Source: a bacterium
Lineage (GTDB): Bacteria; Chloroflexota; Chloroflexia; Chloroflexales; Kallotenuaceae
Assembly (NCBI GenBank): GCA_016781525.1
Contig: JADDQE010000118.1
Span: 1 to 48,938 of the forward strand
Direction: 5' to 3'
DNA: 48,938 nt
Within the stretch, counting starts at the first letter, position 1, and every line of letters begins with the position of its first letter. The translations under genes and the position numbers were made by a program. The notes below the pieces were generated by a model. That model was not told the origin of the DNA. It ran no database searches and was given only the letters and a program-made list of their open reading frames with translations. Below are positions 9,694 through 18,336 of the stretch, piece by piece.

Positions 9694-11511
9694 TTACCTT
9701 GGTCCACCAATAACTTGTCCTTCGGACACGTAGCTCGGGTCGGGCGGAATGCGGAAGTGCGACATGAGCTTCGTGACCACCCGATGATAGACCGGAATTG
9801 CCGCCTCGATACCCCATTGCGCCCTTTTCGGTCGATCGATCTTGACCAGGATCGAGACGCGTGGATTATCGCTGGGCGCGAAGCCGACGACTGAGCCGAT
9901 CACCGAATTGCTATCGTAGACGCCATTCACCGCGATCTGCGACGTGCCAGTCTTTGCACTCACACGGTAGCCCGGAACGAGCGGCTGATCTTTCCAGTTA
10001 CCGGTGCTGGGACCCCAGATCAGATTCGCGTAGTGCTCGGCGTTTTTGGTCATCATTGAGCGAAGAGCGTCCGTCACCCCTTGATCGACGACCCGCCGCA
10101 CCACCCGCGGCTGCACCGGCGTGCAGCGTGTTCCTTCACACTTTTCCTTGACAACGTGGGGCCACATCAGCAGGCCGCCGTTGGCAATGGCCGAGAGCGC
10201 CGTGAGGTGTTGGATCGGCGTGACCGCGATGCTTTGGCCAAAGCTATTGGTATCCAGTGTCAAATCACTCCAGCCATCTGGATTATCCTCGGGCCAGTTG
10301 ACAATGCCGACGCCTTCGCCGCCGAGGTCGATGCCGGTCTCCTGGCCGTAGCCGAAGAGCTTGACGAACTTGTAGAAGTCATCACGGCCGACCATCTCGC
10401 CAAACAGCAGCGCCGCCACGTTGGACGAGTGGTAGAGCATCATGCCCGGGGTTAGATTCCCGTTACCCGCACGGTTCCAGTTGCCGATACCATAGCCATA
10501 GCGCCGGATGACGCCCGTATCGGGAACCGTCGTCTCAGGCGTGAAGGCACCGGTTTGCAGGCCCATTGCCGCGACGATAACCTTGAAGGTCGAGCCTGGC
10601 TCATAGGCATCGGTCAGCGCATTGTTGCGATTGATGACCTCGGGCTCGTACTCCGTGTACTTATTGGGATCGAATGTCGGCCAGCTCGCCATACCAAGCA
10701 CTTCGCCGGTACTCGGCTCCATCACCAAGATCGTCGCACCCTCGGCCTGCTGCTCCTCGACGACGCGCCGGAGCTCGTCCTCGACCAGCTTCTGCACGGT
10801 GCTGTCGATCGTCAGCTTGACGGCGATCCCATCCTGTGGCTCGATGATCTCCTTTGGCGCGATCCAGATAGGCTGCTGGTCGGCACTCCCGCTGCGTTCG
10901 GCTTGCAGCTTCCCGGTGATACCCTTAATCTCTTCGTCGTAATAGGCCTCAACACCTGAGATGCCGACACCCTCATGGTTGGCGACGCCGACAATGCGCG
11001 AGGCGAACTCGCCCTGCGGATAGGCGCGCTGGGCTTCGGGAATCAGCCAAACTCCGTCGCCGAAATCACCTCCTGCGGTGAACGTCTCGATTTGCTGGGC
11101 GGCGTCCGTGGAAATCCAGCGTGCCAGGCGGGTCCACTCGCGCTCCTTGTCGCTCAGGATCGCGAGTACCTCCGCGGGGTCCTTGTTGATCAGCGGCGCC
11201 AGCAGCAGCGCGAGCTTCTCGGGCTGCTTGATCTTGGTGGAGTCGACGTACAGGCTAGGCATGTTGACATTCATCGCCAGCGCCACGCCGTTGCGATCAT
11301 AGATCGTGCCCCGCCGTGGCTGCAGGACATCGTGCCGAGTCAGCTCATTTTGAGCCAGCTCGCCGAGCTGTCGACCCTTCAACTCCTGATACACCTGTAT
11401 CTTGACGAGCTGCTGCGCGAGAAGGATCGTGATACACGCAACGGCCAACAGCAGGACATTGATCCTGACGCGAGTGACGGGTGTGCGCTGAGGCGCGCTA
11501 AGCTGAGCCAT
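9694..11511 (-). CDS. ftsI: Class B penicillin-binding protein (FtsI/PBP2-type transpeptidase)
   Basis: Bitopic membrane D,D-transpeptidase that cross-links septal peptidoglycan with FtsW. There is a short cytosolic tail, one membrane segment at about 17-36 (from ATG 11511), a dimerisation domain containing RRGTIYDRNG, and the transpeptidase domain with the STFK active-site motif (after YEPG), the SSN motif (YHSSN) and KTGT (SAKTGTSQ). No PASTA repeats are visible at the C-terminus. ATG 11511 is preferred to a TTG 15 nt upstream; neither has a strong ribosome site. The gene sits in the canonical place between ftsL and murF. Confidence 0.95.
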   Translation of the reverse strand: MAQLSAPQRTPVTRVRINVLLLAVACITILLAQQLVKIQVYQELKGRQLGELAQNELTRHDVLQPRRGTIYDRNGVALAMNVNMPSLYVDSTKIKQPEKLALLLAPLINKDPAEVLAILSDKEREWTRLARWISTDAAQQIETFTAGGDFGDGVWLIPEAQRAYPQGEFASRIVGVANHEGVGISGVEAYYDEEIKGITGKLQAERSGSADQQPIWIAPKEIIEPQDGIAVKLTIDSTVQKLVEDELRRVVEEQQAEGATILVMEPSTGEVLGMASWPTFDPNKYTEYEPEVINRNNALTDAYEPGSTFKVIVAAMGLQTGAFTPETTVPDTGVIRRYGYGIGNWNRAGNGNLTPGMMLYHSSNVAALLFGEMVGRDDFYKFVKLFGYGQETGIDLGGEGVGIVNWPEDNPDGWSDLTLDTNSFGQSIAVTPIQHLTALSAIANGGLLMWPHVVKEKCEGTRCTPVQPRVVRRVVDQGVTDALRSMMTKNAEHYANLIWGPSTGNWKDQPLVPGYRVSAKTGTSQIAVNGVYDSNSVIGSVVGFAPSDNPRVSILVKIDRPKRAQWGIEAAIPVYHRVVTKLMSHFRIPPDPSYVSEGQVIGGPR

Positions 11512-11582
11512 AAACTCAATGCCCAAAGCTCAACAAGCAAGGAGCGTAAGCTGCGCGGGTGCAACTCGCTCCTTGCCGGCTG

Positions 11583-11960
11583 CTAATTACTGGTAGCGAC
11601 AACGGCGACGGCTGGGACCTCGATCGTGGTATAGCGTTGCTGCTCGCTGGTCGCCGGGCGTAGGCCAAGTGCCTGTGCACGCGCGGCAATCGCGTCGAGG
11701 CGGCTGGCCTGGGCGATGCGATATTCGTACTGCTCTGCTTCACGCAGCAGCTCAGTATGCTGCTGTTCGAGCTCTTGCAGGCGATAGCCAGCCGTAGCGA
11801 CGCGCCCCGTCTGGGCCAGGTAGAGAATGCTCAAGATGCAGACGACCGCGATCGCGCCGGCGATCAAGCCGGCATCACCTAGCTTGAAATAACCGGCAGG
11901 GAACTCCGCGCGGCGGATACGCGCGGAGTGGAGAGGCAACAAGCGCTGATCGATCGCCAT
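11583..11960 (-). CDS. FtsL/DivIC-like septum protein
   Basis: A 125-residue bitopic protein with a basic cytosolic N-terminus, one hydrophobic helix at about 30-50, and a heptad-like coiled coil (about 57-95, rich in Leu, Glu and Gln), followed by ARAQALGLRP, a typical FtsL/DivIC ending. Its place between rsmH and ftsI is the normal ftsL slot. FtsL diverges greatly in sequence, so the call rests on topology and position. It would join FtsB/FtsQ-like partners to activate FtsW-FtsI. Confidence 0.8.
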   Translation of the reverse strand: MAIDQRLLPLHSARIRRAEFPAGYFKLGDAGLIAGAIAVVCILSILYLAQTGRVATAGYRLQELEQQHTELLREAEQYEYRIAQASRLDAIAARAQALGLRPATSEQQRYTTIEVPAVAVVATSN

Positions 11961-12002
11961 AGGGGGATACTCCTTGTTCTTCCCTAGATTTCTTCTCGGC
12001 CG

Positions 12003-13025
12003 TTAGCGTGGCTCAACCGCGATCCGTTGAGCAATGCGTAGTTTGGCGCTGCGACTGCGCGGATTCGCCTTGAGCTCTGGATCGCCTGCTACGATGGGCT
12101 TATGCGTGACCGGCGTCAGCCGCGGCGCGTAGTCGCAATCACGGCTCGTGATGTAGATGCATGGGCGCGGCCCCGCACCCCGGTCGACCAGATGCGGGCA
12201 CTGCTCCGCAAATAGCCGAGGCGGGAGCATGCAGATTGCCGCCTCACGCCGCATGAACTCTTTCACAATCCGATCTTCAAGCGAATGAAAGGTAATCACC
12301 GCCAGCCGACCTTCAACCGCCAAGCACTCCGTCGCCGCCGGGAGCGCCTCCTCCAACGCCCCAAGCTCGTCGTTTACCGCAATCCGCAACGCTTGAAACG
12401 TGCGGGTCGCCGGGTTGATGCGTTCGTCCTTCCGTCCGCCGAGCGCTCGCACCACCAGCTCTGCCAACTCCGCTGTCCGTGTGATCGGCGCAGCTTTGCG
12501 CCGCTCCACGATGCGCCGTGCAATCCGGCGCGATGCCCGCTCCTCGCCATACTGAAAAATGATATTGGCGAGCTGCTCTTCAGGCAGTGTGTTGACCAGA
12601 TCCGCCGCCGTCACACCCTCGGTCGGGTTCATACGCATGTCGAGCGGGGCATCCTGGGCGAACGAGAAGCCACGCGCTCCAACATCCAACTGATGAGACG
12701 AGACCCCGATATCGAGCAAGATACCGTCGACTGCGGCGAAGCCGTGCTCGCGCGCGATCGTTGCGATCTGACGGAAATTGCCGTGAGCTAGCGTCAAACG
12801 GTCGCCGTAAACTGCTAGCCGCTCCGCCACCGCCTGGAGCGCTGCCGGATCCTGATCGATCCCCAGCACCCGCGCCGCTCCACGCTCCAACATCCCAGCC
12901 GTATGCCCGCCGCCGCCAAGCGTCCCGTCGATATACGTTCCACCTGCACGGACAGCAAGGCCATCTAGGGTGGCCTGGTATAAGACGGGAATGTGCTCAA
13001 AGCTCGTCACTGTATCAGCTTTCAC
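12003..13025 (-). CDS. rsmH: 16S rRNA (cytosine-N4)-methyltransferase RsmH
   Basis: SAM-dependent methyltransferase acting on the ribosomal P site (formerly MraW). Visible motifs are the N-terminal [15 protein letters not shown], the SAM loop [31 protein letters not shown], and [12 protein letters not shown] near the C-terminus. GTG 13025 is chosen because GGAAC sits about 9 nt upstream and it gives 340 residues, the usual size range; a longer frame upstream encodes nothing conserved. Second gene of the dcw operon, 116 nt after mraZ. Confidence 0.95.
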   Translation of the reverse strand: MKADTVTSFEHIPVLYQATLDGLAVRAGGTYIDGTLGGGGHTAGMLERGAARVLGIDQDPAALQAVAERLAVYGDRLTLAHGNFRQIATIAREHGFAAVDGILLDIGVSSHQLDVGARGFSFAQDAPLDMRMNPTEGVTAADLVNTLPEEQLANIIFQYGEERASRRIARRIVERRKAAPITRTAELAELVVRALGGRKDERINPATRTFQALRIAVNDELGALEEALPAATECLAVEGRLAVITFHSLEDRIVKEFMRREAAICMLPPRLFAEQCPHLVDRGAGPRPCIYITSRDCDYAPRLTPVTHKPIVAGDPELKANPRSRSAKLRIAQRIAVEPR

Positions 13026-13141
13026 CCGTCGCGTTCCAAAGCATGACCACCTGATTTCCGCAAGCCAACGGCATCCACCGTTGGCGCAGGCAGCCCAGCA
13101 CCCAACCGCCGTGTCCCTAGCTGCAAACGGTCTTCGTACCT

Positions 13142-13573
13142 TTAAATCCCAATCTCGGCCATCTGTGCGGCGATATTTGGATCGGCATTGTCGAGCGTGG
13201 CCATGGCTGCTTCCCAATCGGTCTGTGACCAGATTTCGAAGTAGGTGTTCATGCCTGCAACGACCGCCATCTCGCCGATACCTGCGTACTCACGCAACCC
13301 CGAGGGCAGAACAATGCGACCCTGCTTGTCGACCTCGGTATCGAAGGCACTGGAGAAGAGTAGCCGGCGTAGCTGACGCGCCTCAGCCGCCCCGAGCGAC
13401 AGGCTGCTGACCCGCTCAGAGAGCGTTTGCCATTGTTCCATGGGATAGACCTGCAAGCAGCGCTCAAAGCCGCGCGTAACCACGAGCCCGCCCTCAAGCT
13501 GATTGCGGAACTTCGCTGGCACCGCGATGCGGCCCTTTGTGTCGACGCTGTGCTCGTACTCACCCAGAAACAT
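13142..13573 (-). CDS. mraZ: Transcriptional regulator MraZ
   Basis: A 143-residue protein of two SpoVT/AbrB-like half-domains. The first begins [19 protein letters not shown] (1-19), the second contains [17 protein letters not shown] (about 82-98); these are the DNA-contacting DxKGR motifs. MraZ forms a ring that binds repeated TGGGN boxes and controls its own dcw operon. Those boxes are visible 59-84 nt upstream, so autoregulation is likely here. It is the first gene of the operon. Confidence 0.96.
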   Translation of the reverse strand: MFLGEYEHSVDTKGRIAVPAKFRNQLEGGLVVTRGFERCLQVYPMEQWQTLSERVSSLSLGAAEARQLRRLLFSSAFDTEVDKQGRIVLPSGLREYAGIGEMAVVAGMNTYFEIWSQTDWEAAMATLDNADPNIAAQMAEIGI

Positions 13574-13631
13574 GCTGTGCCACGTTTACCTACCGGTGTA
13601 AAGCAAGAACATCAGAACATTTGTGCTCATT

Positions 13632-13657
13632 CCCCACTTTACCCCACTTTTCCCCAC
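13632..13657 (-). promoter_or_regulatory. MraZ operator: three GTGGGG boxes, 10-bp spacing
   Basis: On the minus strand GTGGGG occurs at 13657-13652, 13647-13642 and 13637-13632, exactly one helical turn apart and separated by A/T-rich tetramers. This matches the known MraZ-binding repeat architecture. The array lies just downstream of the -10 box, where a bound MraZ ring would block transcription start. Confidence 0.92.
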
Positions 13658-13667
13658 TGGTAGAGCG

Positions 13668-13696
13668 ATTATATCGCAGGAACGGTACGAACACAA
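13668..13696 (-). promoter_or_regulatory. dcw operon promoter
   Basis: Minus strand: -35 TTGTGT (13696-13691), 17-nt spacer, -10 TATAAT (13673-13668). Predicted start near 13661, directly before the MraZ boxes. The mraZ leader would be about 88 nt. Confidence 0.8.
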
Positions 13697-13811
13697 GACC
13701 ATTTCAGGGTAAGTTAGGGACTGATCCAGAAGTACTGTGTGAAAGGCTTGACATACTACGCTGTATAGTAGGCGAGCCAGACACTTTGTCGGCAGGAGTT
13801 GTAAAGAGTCC

Positions 13812-13840
13812 TTGCCGCGCGATCCCCCCACTGCTATACT
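13812..13840 (+). promoter_or_regulatory. moeA promoter
   Basis: -35 TTGCCG (13812-13817), 17-nt spacer, -10 TATACT (13835-13840). Predicted start near 13847. A short ATG frame at 13847 (about 20 codons) lies in the leader out of frame with moeA; no evidence that it is translated. Confidence 0.65.
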
Positions 13841-13898
13841 GCATTCATGACCTTTGGCCTATGCCTACAGCGCGGCGTACAACGCCGCACAAACAGCT

Positions 13899-15212
13899 AT
13901 GCATCACACTGACACGATCGTGCTACGCTCGGTTGAAGAGGCTCGCGACGAAATTTTGCGGCATGTCCGGGCCGGAGCTTCGGAAGCTGTACCATTACTG
14001 GCCGCGCTCGGCCGCGTGGTCGCTCAGGATGTGCGCGCGGATATCGACGTGCCGCCCTTTGCTAACTCAGCCATGGATGGCTATGCCGTACGTGGCGCCG
14101 AGATTGACTCTGCAAGCTTAACAAATCCTGTCGTACTACAGATCATCGCAGAAGTCCCGGCCGGAGGAATGACAGAGGTACCGGTCGCACCAGGGACCGC
14201 CGTGCGGATCATGACGGGAGCACCAATGCCGCCACAAGCGGACACGGTAGTACCCTTCGAAGAGACGGACGAAGGTCGGCCGGAGTCGCTGCACACGCAA
14301 GGGCAAGTTCGGGTCTATAAGGCGGTGCCAACCGGAGCAAGCGTTCGAGCGGCGGGCGAGGATGTTCAGGCTGGCACCGTAGTCGTTCCACGCGGTACTC
14401 TCGTACGCGCAGCGGAGATCGGCGTGCTGGCAACGGTGGGAGCGGCAACTGTCGAGGTCTATAGGCGGCCAAAGGTTGCGATCCTGGCTACAGGCGACGA
14501 GCTCGTCGACGTGGACGAGCAGCCCGCTGCCGGGCAGATTCGGAATGCGAACGGCTATGCCAACGCGGCGCAGGTTTTAGCCGCCGGCGGCGAGCCATTA
14601 CAGCTGCCGATCGCGCGTGATACCGAGGCTGAGCTGATGACGCGCCTTGACGAAGGGCTTCGCTGGGGTGCCGACCTCTTTCTGACCTCGGGCGGCGTGT
14701 CGGTTGGCGATTATGATGTTGTCAAGAAGGTTTTGCTGTCGCGAGGTGAGATGGAATTCTGGCGCGTTAAGATGAAGCCGGGGAAGCCCGTCGCCTTCGG
14801 CATCATCGATGGCGTACCACTGCTCGGACTGCCGGGTAATCCCGTGTCGGCCATGGTTGGGTTCGAGCTCTTCGGACGCCCAGCCCTGCTCAAGATGCAG
14901 GGCCGTGAGGGGTGGGCACGGCCAGTCATCCAAGCCACATTCACTGGAAGGCTGACCGATCGCGCGGATCGACGCCAGTATGTGCGCGTCCGCGTTGAGC
15001 AACGGGCGGAGGAGTGGCTAGCGCATCTTACAGGCGAGCAAGGCAGCGGGGTACTGACCTCGATGATGCACGCCGACGGCCTGATGATCGTTCCCGAAGG
15101 CATGACGGAGGTCGAGCCAGGGAATGTCCTACCGGTTCTGATGCTGCACTGGCCCGAGCTACCGTCCGATCAGAGCTACACGGCGGCCGAGGCGGGTCTC
15201 GACTGCTGCTAA
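13899..15212 (+). CDS. moeA: Molybdopterin molybdenumtransferase MoeA
   Basis: Inserts molybdate into adenylated molybdopterin in molybdenum cofactor synthesis. The motifs are NSAMDGYAVR (56-65), GTAVRIMTGAPMP (99-111), LATGDELVD (196-204), the MoaB-like TSGGVSVGDYD (263-273), KPGKPVAFG (293-301) and LPGNPVS (311-317). ATG 13899 gives 437 residues; a TTG at 13854 in frame would add 15 residues without conserved character. It lies about 2.3 kb from the moaD-moaE fusion on the other strand, which supports active Mo-cofactor synthesis. The C-terminal tail after LHWPELP is short and unremarkable. Confidence 0.95.
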   Translation: MHHTDTIVLRSVEEARDEILRHVRAGASEAVPLLAALGRVVAQDVRADIDVPPFANSAMDGYAVRGAEIDSASLTNPVVLQIIAEVPAGGMTEVPVAPGTAVRIMTGAPMPPQADTVVPFEETDEGRPESLHTQGQVRVYKAVPTGASVRAAGEDVQAGTVVVPRGTLVRAAEIGVLATVGAATVEVYRRPKVAILATGDELVDVDEQPAAGQIRNANGYANAAQVLAAGGEPLQLPIARDTEAELMTRLDEGLRWGADLFLTSGGVSVGDYDVVKKVLLSRGEMEFWRVKMKPGKPVAFGIIDGVPLLGLPGNPVSAMVGFELFGRPALLKMQGREGWARPVIQATFTGRLTDRADRRQYVRVRVEQRAEEWLAHLTGEQGSGVLTSMMHADGLMIVPEGMTEVEPGNVLPVLMLHWPELPSDQSYTAAEAGLDCC

Positions 15213-15272
15213 GACGCGCAGCAGTGCGGCAGGTCCAGCCGGTTTACCATACACCTAGAACGAAAGCGCTAC

Positions 15273-15647
15273 ATGTCTTCAATACCGCCGCACTCAGACG
15301 AGCCGAAGCCATTCGACCGCGAGGCAGCTCGTGCGCGCTATCGAAAGCTAATGCGGAGCTGGCCGATGCGGATGATGTATCTGCTGCTCGCGCTGACGAT
15401 TTTGTTTGCTTGGGCCTGGGGCATCGCAGCGGCAGTCGGGCCGGATGTCGAGACGCTTCCCGGGCATGATGTCACGGTCCCGACTCAGCAGTGCCTCAGC
15501 TGTCACGCTGGCTCTGGCGAAGCCAGCGGTGCAAAACCGGGCGTCCCGCCGATGAACCACCCTGCCGCGCCAACCTGCGGATTCTGTCATCAGCAGGGAC
15601 TGCCCGAGATGGGCGTAGAAGGAAGCTGGGCACGTCCCGCACACTAA
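15273..15647 (+). CDS. Membrane-anchored diheme c-type cytochrome-like protein
   Basis: A 124-residue protein with a charged cytosolic N-terminus (1-33), one membrane segment (about 34-53), and a periplasmic/extracellular tail containing two CXXCH haem c sites: CLSCH (about 74-78) and CGFCH (about 102-106). Between them is a Pro/Gly-rich linker with NHP. This looks like a small electron carrier anchored by its N-terminus. I do not recognise a named family. It lies 60 nt after moeA and 2 nt before mnmE, so it is likely cotranscribed with both, possibly carrying electrons for a molybdoenzyme; that role is inference. Confidence 0.8.
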   Translation: MSSIPPHSDEPKPFDREAARARYRKLMRSWPMRMMYLLLALTILFAWAWGIAAAVGPDVETLPGHDVTVPTQQCLSCHAGSGEASGAKPGVPPMNHPAAPTCGFCHQQGLPEMGVEGSWARPAH

Positions 15648-15649
15648 GT

Positions 15650-17014
15650 ATGCTCTACACCGATACGATTGCAGCCATTGCAACGCCCGTAGGCGAGGGC
15701 GGCGTTGGCATTGTTCGCCTCAGTGGCGCCGAAGCCTTGGCGATCCTTCAGCAGATTTTCCGGCCGGTGCGGGGAGGCCAGCGCTATCGTCCCCAGATGC
15801 TGCGCTATGGCCGCATTTTCGACAACGAAGAGATCGTGGATGAGGCGCTGGCGGTCTACTTCAAGGCGCCACACTCGTACACGCGCGAGGATGTCGTCGA
15901 AATCCACTGCCATGGCGGCGCATTACCGCTGCGGCAGACGCTCGAGCTGACGCTCCGAGCCGGTGCTCGGCTCGCGGAGCCGGGTGAATTTACCCTGCGT
16001 GCGTTTGTCAACGGGCGTATCGACCTGGCACAAGCCGAGGCGACGCTCGACGTGATTCAAGCGCGCACGCAGACCGGGATGCGCCTGGCACTCGATCAGC
16101 TAGGTGGCCGGCTTTCGCGTGACGTCCAGCGGGCGCGTGACAATCTGATTGGCGCCCTCGCCTACCTGACAGCGCTGGTCGACTTTCCAGAGGACGATGT
16201 GCCTGAGCAGGAGGTGCTCGAACCATTGCGGGCCGCCCTAGCCCAGGTCGAGCAGCTTCATCAAGGCGCCGACCAAGGCATTTTGTATCGGTATGGAGCG
16301 CGCGCGGTCTTGGTTGGCCGGCCAAATGCGGGCAAGTCGAGCTTATTGAATGCGCTGCTGCAAGTGGAGCGCGCGATCGTGACGCCGGTTGCCGGCACAA
16401 CTCGCGACACGCTTGAAGAGACGGCGAACCTCGGCGGCGTCCCCGTGGTGCTCATTGATACAGCCGGCATCACCGAAACCGACGATCCTGTGGAGCGCAT
16501 CGGAGTGGAGCGCAGCCGACGCGCGCTGGCAAGCGCCGACATTGTGCTGCTTGTCGTCGACCAGTCAGCACCCCTCGCCGACGAGGACCTGGCGATTGCG
16601 GAGCTTACGTACGGGCAGCCTACCGTGTTGGTCTGCAACAAGGCGGATCAGTCGAGCGCTTTAGATCGCGAGCGGCTCGTCGGAGCTCACCCAACACTGC
16701 GGGCCGTAGCCACGACATCGGCGGCGACCGGGGAAGGGCTAGTTGAGCTGGGCGAGACAGTGGCACGCACGCTGCTTGGAAGAAGCGCACTTGCCGGTGA
16801 GACACTGGTGACGAATCCTCGGCATAGAGAGGCACTGCACCGCGGCATCGAACATTTGCAAAGCGCGGTCACGGCGGTGGAAGCAGGTGTGCCGGTGGAC
16901 CTCGTGGCCGTGGATGTCACGGCGGCGGTACAGGCACTTGGCGAAGTAACCGGCGAGACAGTCGGAGAAGACCTGTTGGCTACGATCTTTAGCCGATTCT
17001 GCATTGGCAAGTAA
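15650..17014 (+). CDS. mnmE: tRNA modification GTPase MnmE
   Basis: GTPase that with MnmG makes the 5-(carboxymethyl)aminomethyl group on wobble uridine 34. From ATG 15650 it is 454 residues: an N-terminal tetrahydrofolate-binding domain (TDTIAAIATPVGEGGVGIVRLSG-like, 4-26), the helical domain, the inserted G domain with GRPNAGKS (223-230), GTTRDT (249-254), DTAG (270-273) and NKAD, and the C-terminal FCIGK with the catalytic cysteine (451). The start is 2 nt after the cytochrome stop; a longer in-frame reading covers the cytochrome in another frame and is rejected. Confidence 0.97.
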   Translation: MLYTDTIAAIATPVGEGGVGIVRLSGAEALAILQQIFRPVRGGQRYRPQMLRYGRIFDNEEIVDEALAVYFKAPHSYTREDVVEIHCHGGALPLRQTLELTLRAGARLAEPGEFTLRAFVNGRIDLAQAEATLDVIQARTQTGMRLALDQLGGRLSRDVQRARDNLIGALAYLTALVDFPEDDVPEQEVLEPLRAALAQVEQLHQGADQGILYRYGARAVLVGRPNAGKSSLLNALLQVERAIVTPVAGTTRDTLEETANLGGVPVVLIDTAGITETDDPVERIGVERSRRALASADIVLLVVDQSAPLADEDLAIAELTYGQPTVLVCNKADQSSALDRERLVGAHPTLRAVATTSAATGEGLVELGETVARTLLGRSALAGETLVTNPRHREALHRGIEHLQSAVTAVEAGVPVDLVAVDVTAAVQALGEVTGETVGEDLLATIFSRFCIGK

Positions 17015-17117
17015 CCACGGAGCAGGCACACTCGTTCAAACACACAAAGATCAGGCGTGCAGGCTGGAACTGTGACTGCATCAGCGAAACGTTTAATCAC
17101 TCGGAGTAGGTGTACAT

Positions 17118-17408
17118 ATGGCGGTAAATGCGGAGCGCGTACGCGCGCATGTCTTTATCTCTGGCAAGGTCCAGGGGGTTAACTTTCGCACTAACCTCCG
17201 GGACCAGGCGCGCCGTGGCGAGGTCGAAGGCTGGGTGCGCAACCTACCCGACAGGCGGGTCGAGGCGATTTTTGAAGGGAACCGCGGCGCGGTGCAGCGC
17301 CTCGTGAGCTGGTGCTACAGTGGTCCGACGGCCGCCGACGTTCAGCATGTCGACGTCGAGTGGGAAGCTCCAACGAACCGCGAGGGTCCATTTGCGATTG
17401 TGTGGTGA
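17118..17408 (+). CDS. acyP: Acylphosphatase
   Basis: A 96-residue single-domain protein that hydrolyses carboxyl-phosphate bonds such as acetyl phosphate. It has the family signature ISGKVQGVNFR (14-24), with the catalytic Arg, and GWVRNLPDRRVEAIFEG, with the catalytic Asn. Located 103 nt after mnmE. It converges with the moaD-moaE gene; the 122-nt gap between them is purine-rich (AAGAGCAAGGGACAGAGAG) with no gene. Confidence 0.93.
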   Translation: MAVNAERVRAHVFISGKVQGVNFRTNLRDQARRGEVEGWVRNLPDRRVEAIFEGNRGAVQRLVSWCYSGPTAADVQHVDVEWEAPTNREGPFAIVW

Positions 17409-17530
17409 CTTGCGGGGCTAGCGGTGAGGGACTGTGGGCACGACGGAAACGGGAACAAAGAACAAAGAGCAAGGGACAGAGAGCTGAGGCGACAAGCAGG
17501 CTGGCCGAGCCGCCTCACATCGCTCGTCCC

Positions 17531-18220
17531 TTATCCTTCGCCTTTCCGGTTGTGCTCATCGCCAATCCACTCGGCCTCGCCGTCGGACCAGTGCTCCTGC
17601 TTCCAGATCGGTGCAACCTCTTTGATGCGATCCATGATCTGCTCCGCGGCAGCGAAAGCCGCATGACGGTGCGGGGCCGCGACTGCGACAACCACCGCGG
17701 TCTCGCCGATGTCAAGGCGGCCGATCCGGTGATGGACTGCCACACGGCCAATCTCCCACTGCTGCTGGGCCTCCACGGCAAGCTGCTCCAGGACAGGTAC
17801 TGCCATAGCGGCGTAGGCCTCGTACACAAGATGGTCAGTCCCACGGCCACCGAAGTTATCACGGACCACACCTGTAAAGAGCACAACCGCGCCATCCTGG
17901 GGTGTTTGAACGTAGCGCATCAGAGCCGCCCCATCGAGAGGCTGCTCTGTGATTAGGAATGGCGTGAAATCGTCCTGGCCGCCACTAACAGGTGGAATAA
18001 AGGCCGCCTCATCCTTATCCGCCAGCAGGGTGTTGGGATCGGCGTACGCCTCGTTACGCGCAAACATGATGCTGCGAGTCGCCGGCTCCAGTGCGGGGTA
18101 CTGCGCACATAACTGGGCCCAGAGCTGGCCCAGAGTAGTGCCTTCAGGAACCTCGACCTGCAGCTGAGGAGTGCCGACGATATCACGATGCAGCGCGAAA
18201 AAACGAACGGTTATGTTCAT
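17531..18220 (-). CDS. MoaD-MoaE fusion, molybdopterin synthase
   Basis: A 229-residue fusion of both molybdopterin synthase subunits. Residues 1-81 are a ubiquitin-like MoaD ending in the required diglycine (PPVSGG, 80-81). Residues about 88-229 are MoaE, with FTGVVRDN, VYEAY, HRIGRLDIGE, APHRH and the lysines of APIWKQEHW. In separate subunits the MoaD glycine must be a free C-terminus to carry thiocarboxylate sulfur. Here it is internal, so either cleavage after Gly81 or an unusual mechanism is needed; a comparable mycobacterial fusion (MoaX) is known to be cleaved. No frameshift is seen between the domains. Monocistronic on the minus strand. Confidence 0.93.
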   Translation of the reverse strand: MNITVRFFALHRDIVGTPQLQVEVPEGTTLGQLWAQLCAQYPALEPATRSIMFARNEAYADPNTLLADKDEAAFIPPVSGGQDDFTPFLITEQPLDGAALMRYVQTPQDGAVVLFTGVVRDNFGGRGTDHLVYEAYAAMAVPVLEQLAVEAQQQWEIGRVAVHHRIGRLDIGETAVVVAVAAPHRHAAFAAAEQIMDRIKEVAPIWKQEHWSDGEAEWIGDEHNRKGEG

Positions 18221-18336
18221 GGTTTTCTAACTTCAAAAAATCAGGCCGGGCGGTAAGCCATCGGCTGCCAGGCCTCTACCAAGTCGGGCACGTGGCCTTC
18301 GGGACCTTCCAGCCCACCTTGCCTCGATACACCGGC

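Larger units (their letters stand above)
13574..13898. other. Divergent control region, mraZ / moeA
   Basis: This 325-nt gap holds the dcw promoter and MraZ boxes on its left and the moeA promoter on its right. Between them (13697-13811) no gene is visible. A TACTA-N7-TAGTA inverted repeat at 13754-13770 follows a TTGACA at 13748-13753, but no -10 box is correctly spaced from it on the plus strand. Confidence 0.6.

Noticed and set aside
12003..13217. Longer RsmH starting at 13217
   Set aside because: The extra N-terminal 64 residues are Arg/Cys/Trp-rich and not family-like; GTG 13025 has a ribosome site.
13748..13770. TTGACA plus TATAGT as a promoter
   Set aside because: Spacing between the boxes is only about 10 nt, too short; the region is better read as an inverted repeat of unknown role.
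15491..17014. Longer MnmE including residues read inside the cytochrome gene
   Set aside because: It overlaps the CXXCH protein in another frame; ATG 15650 begins exactly at the family's conserved N-terminus.
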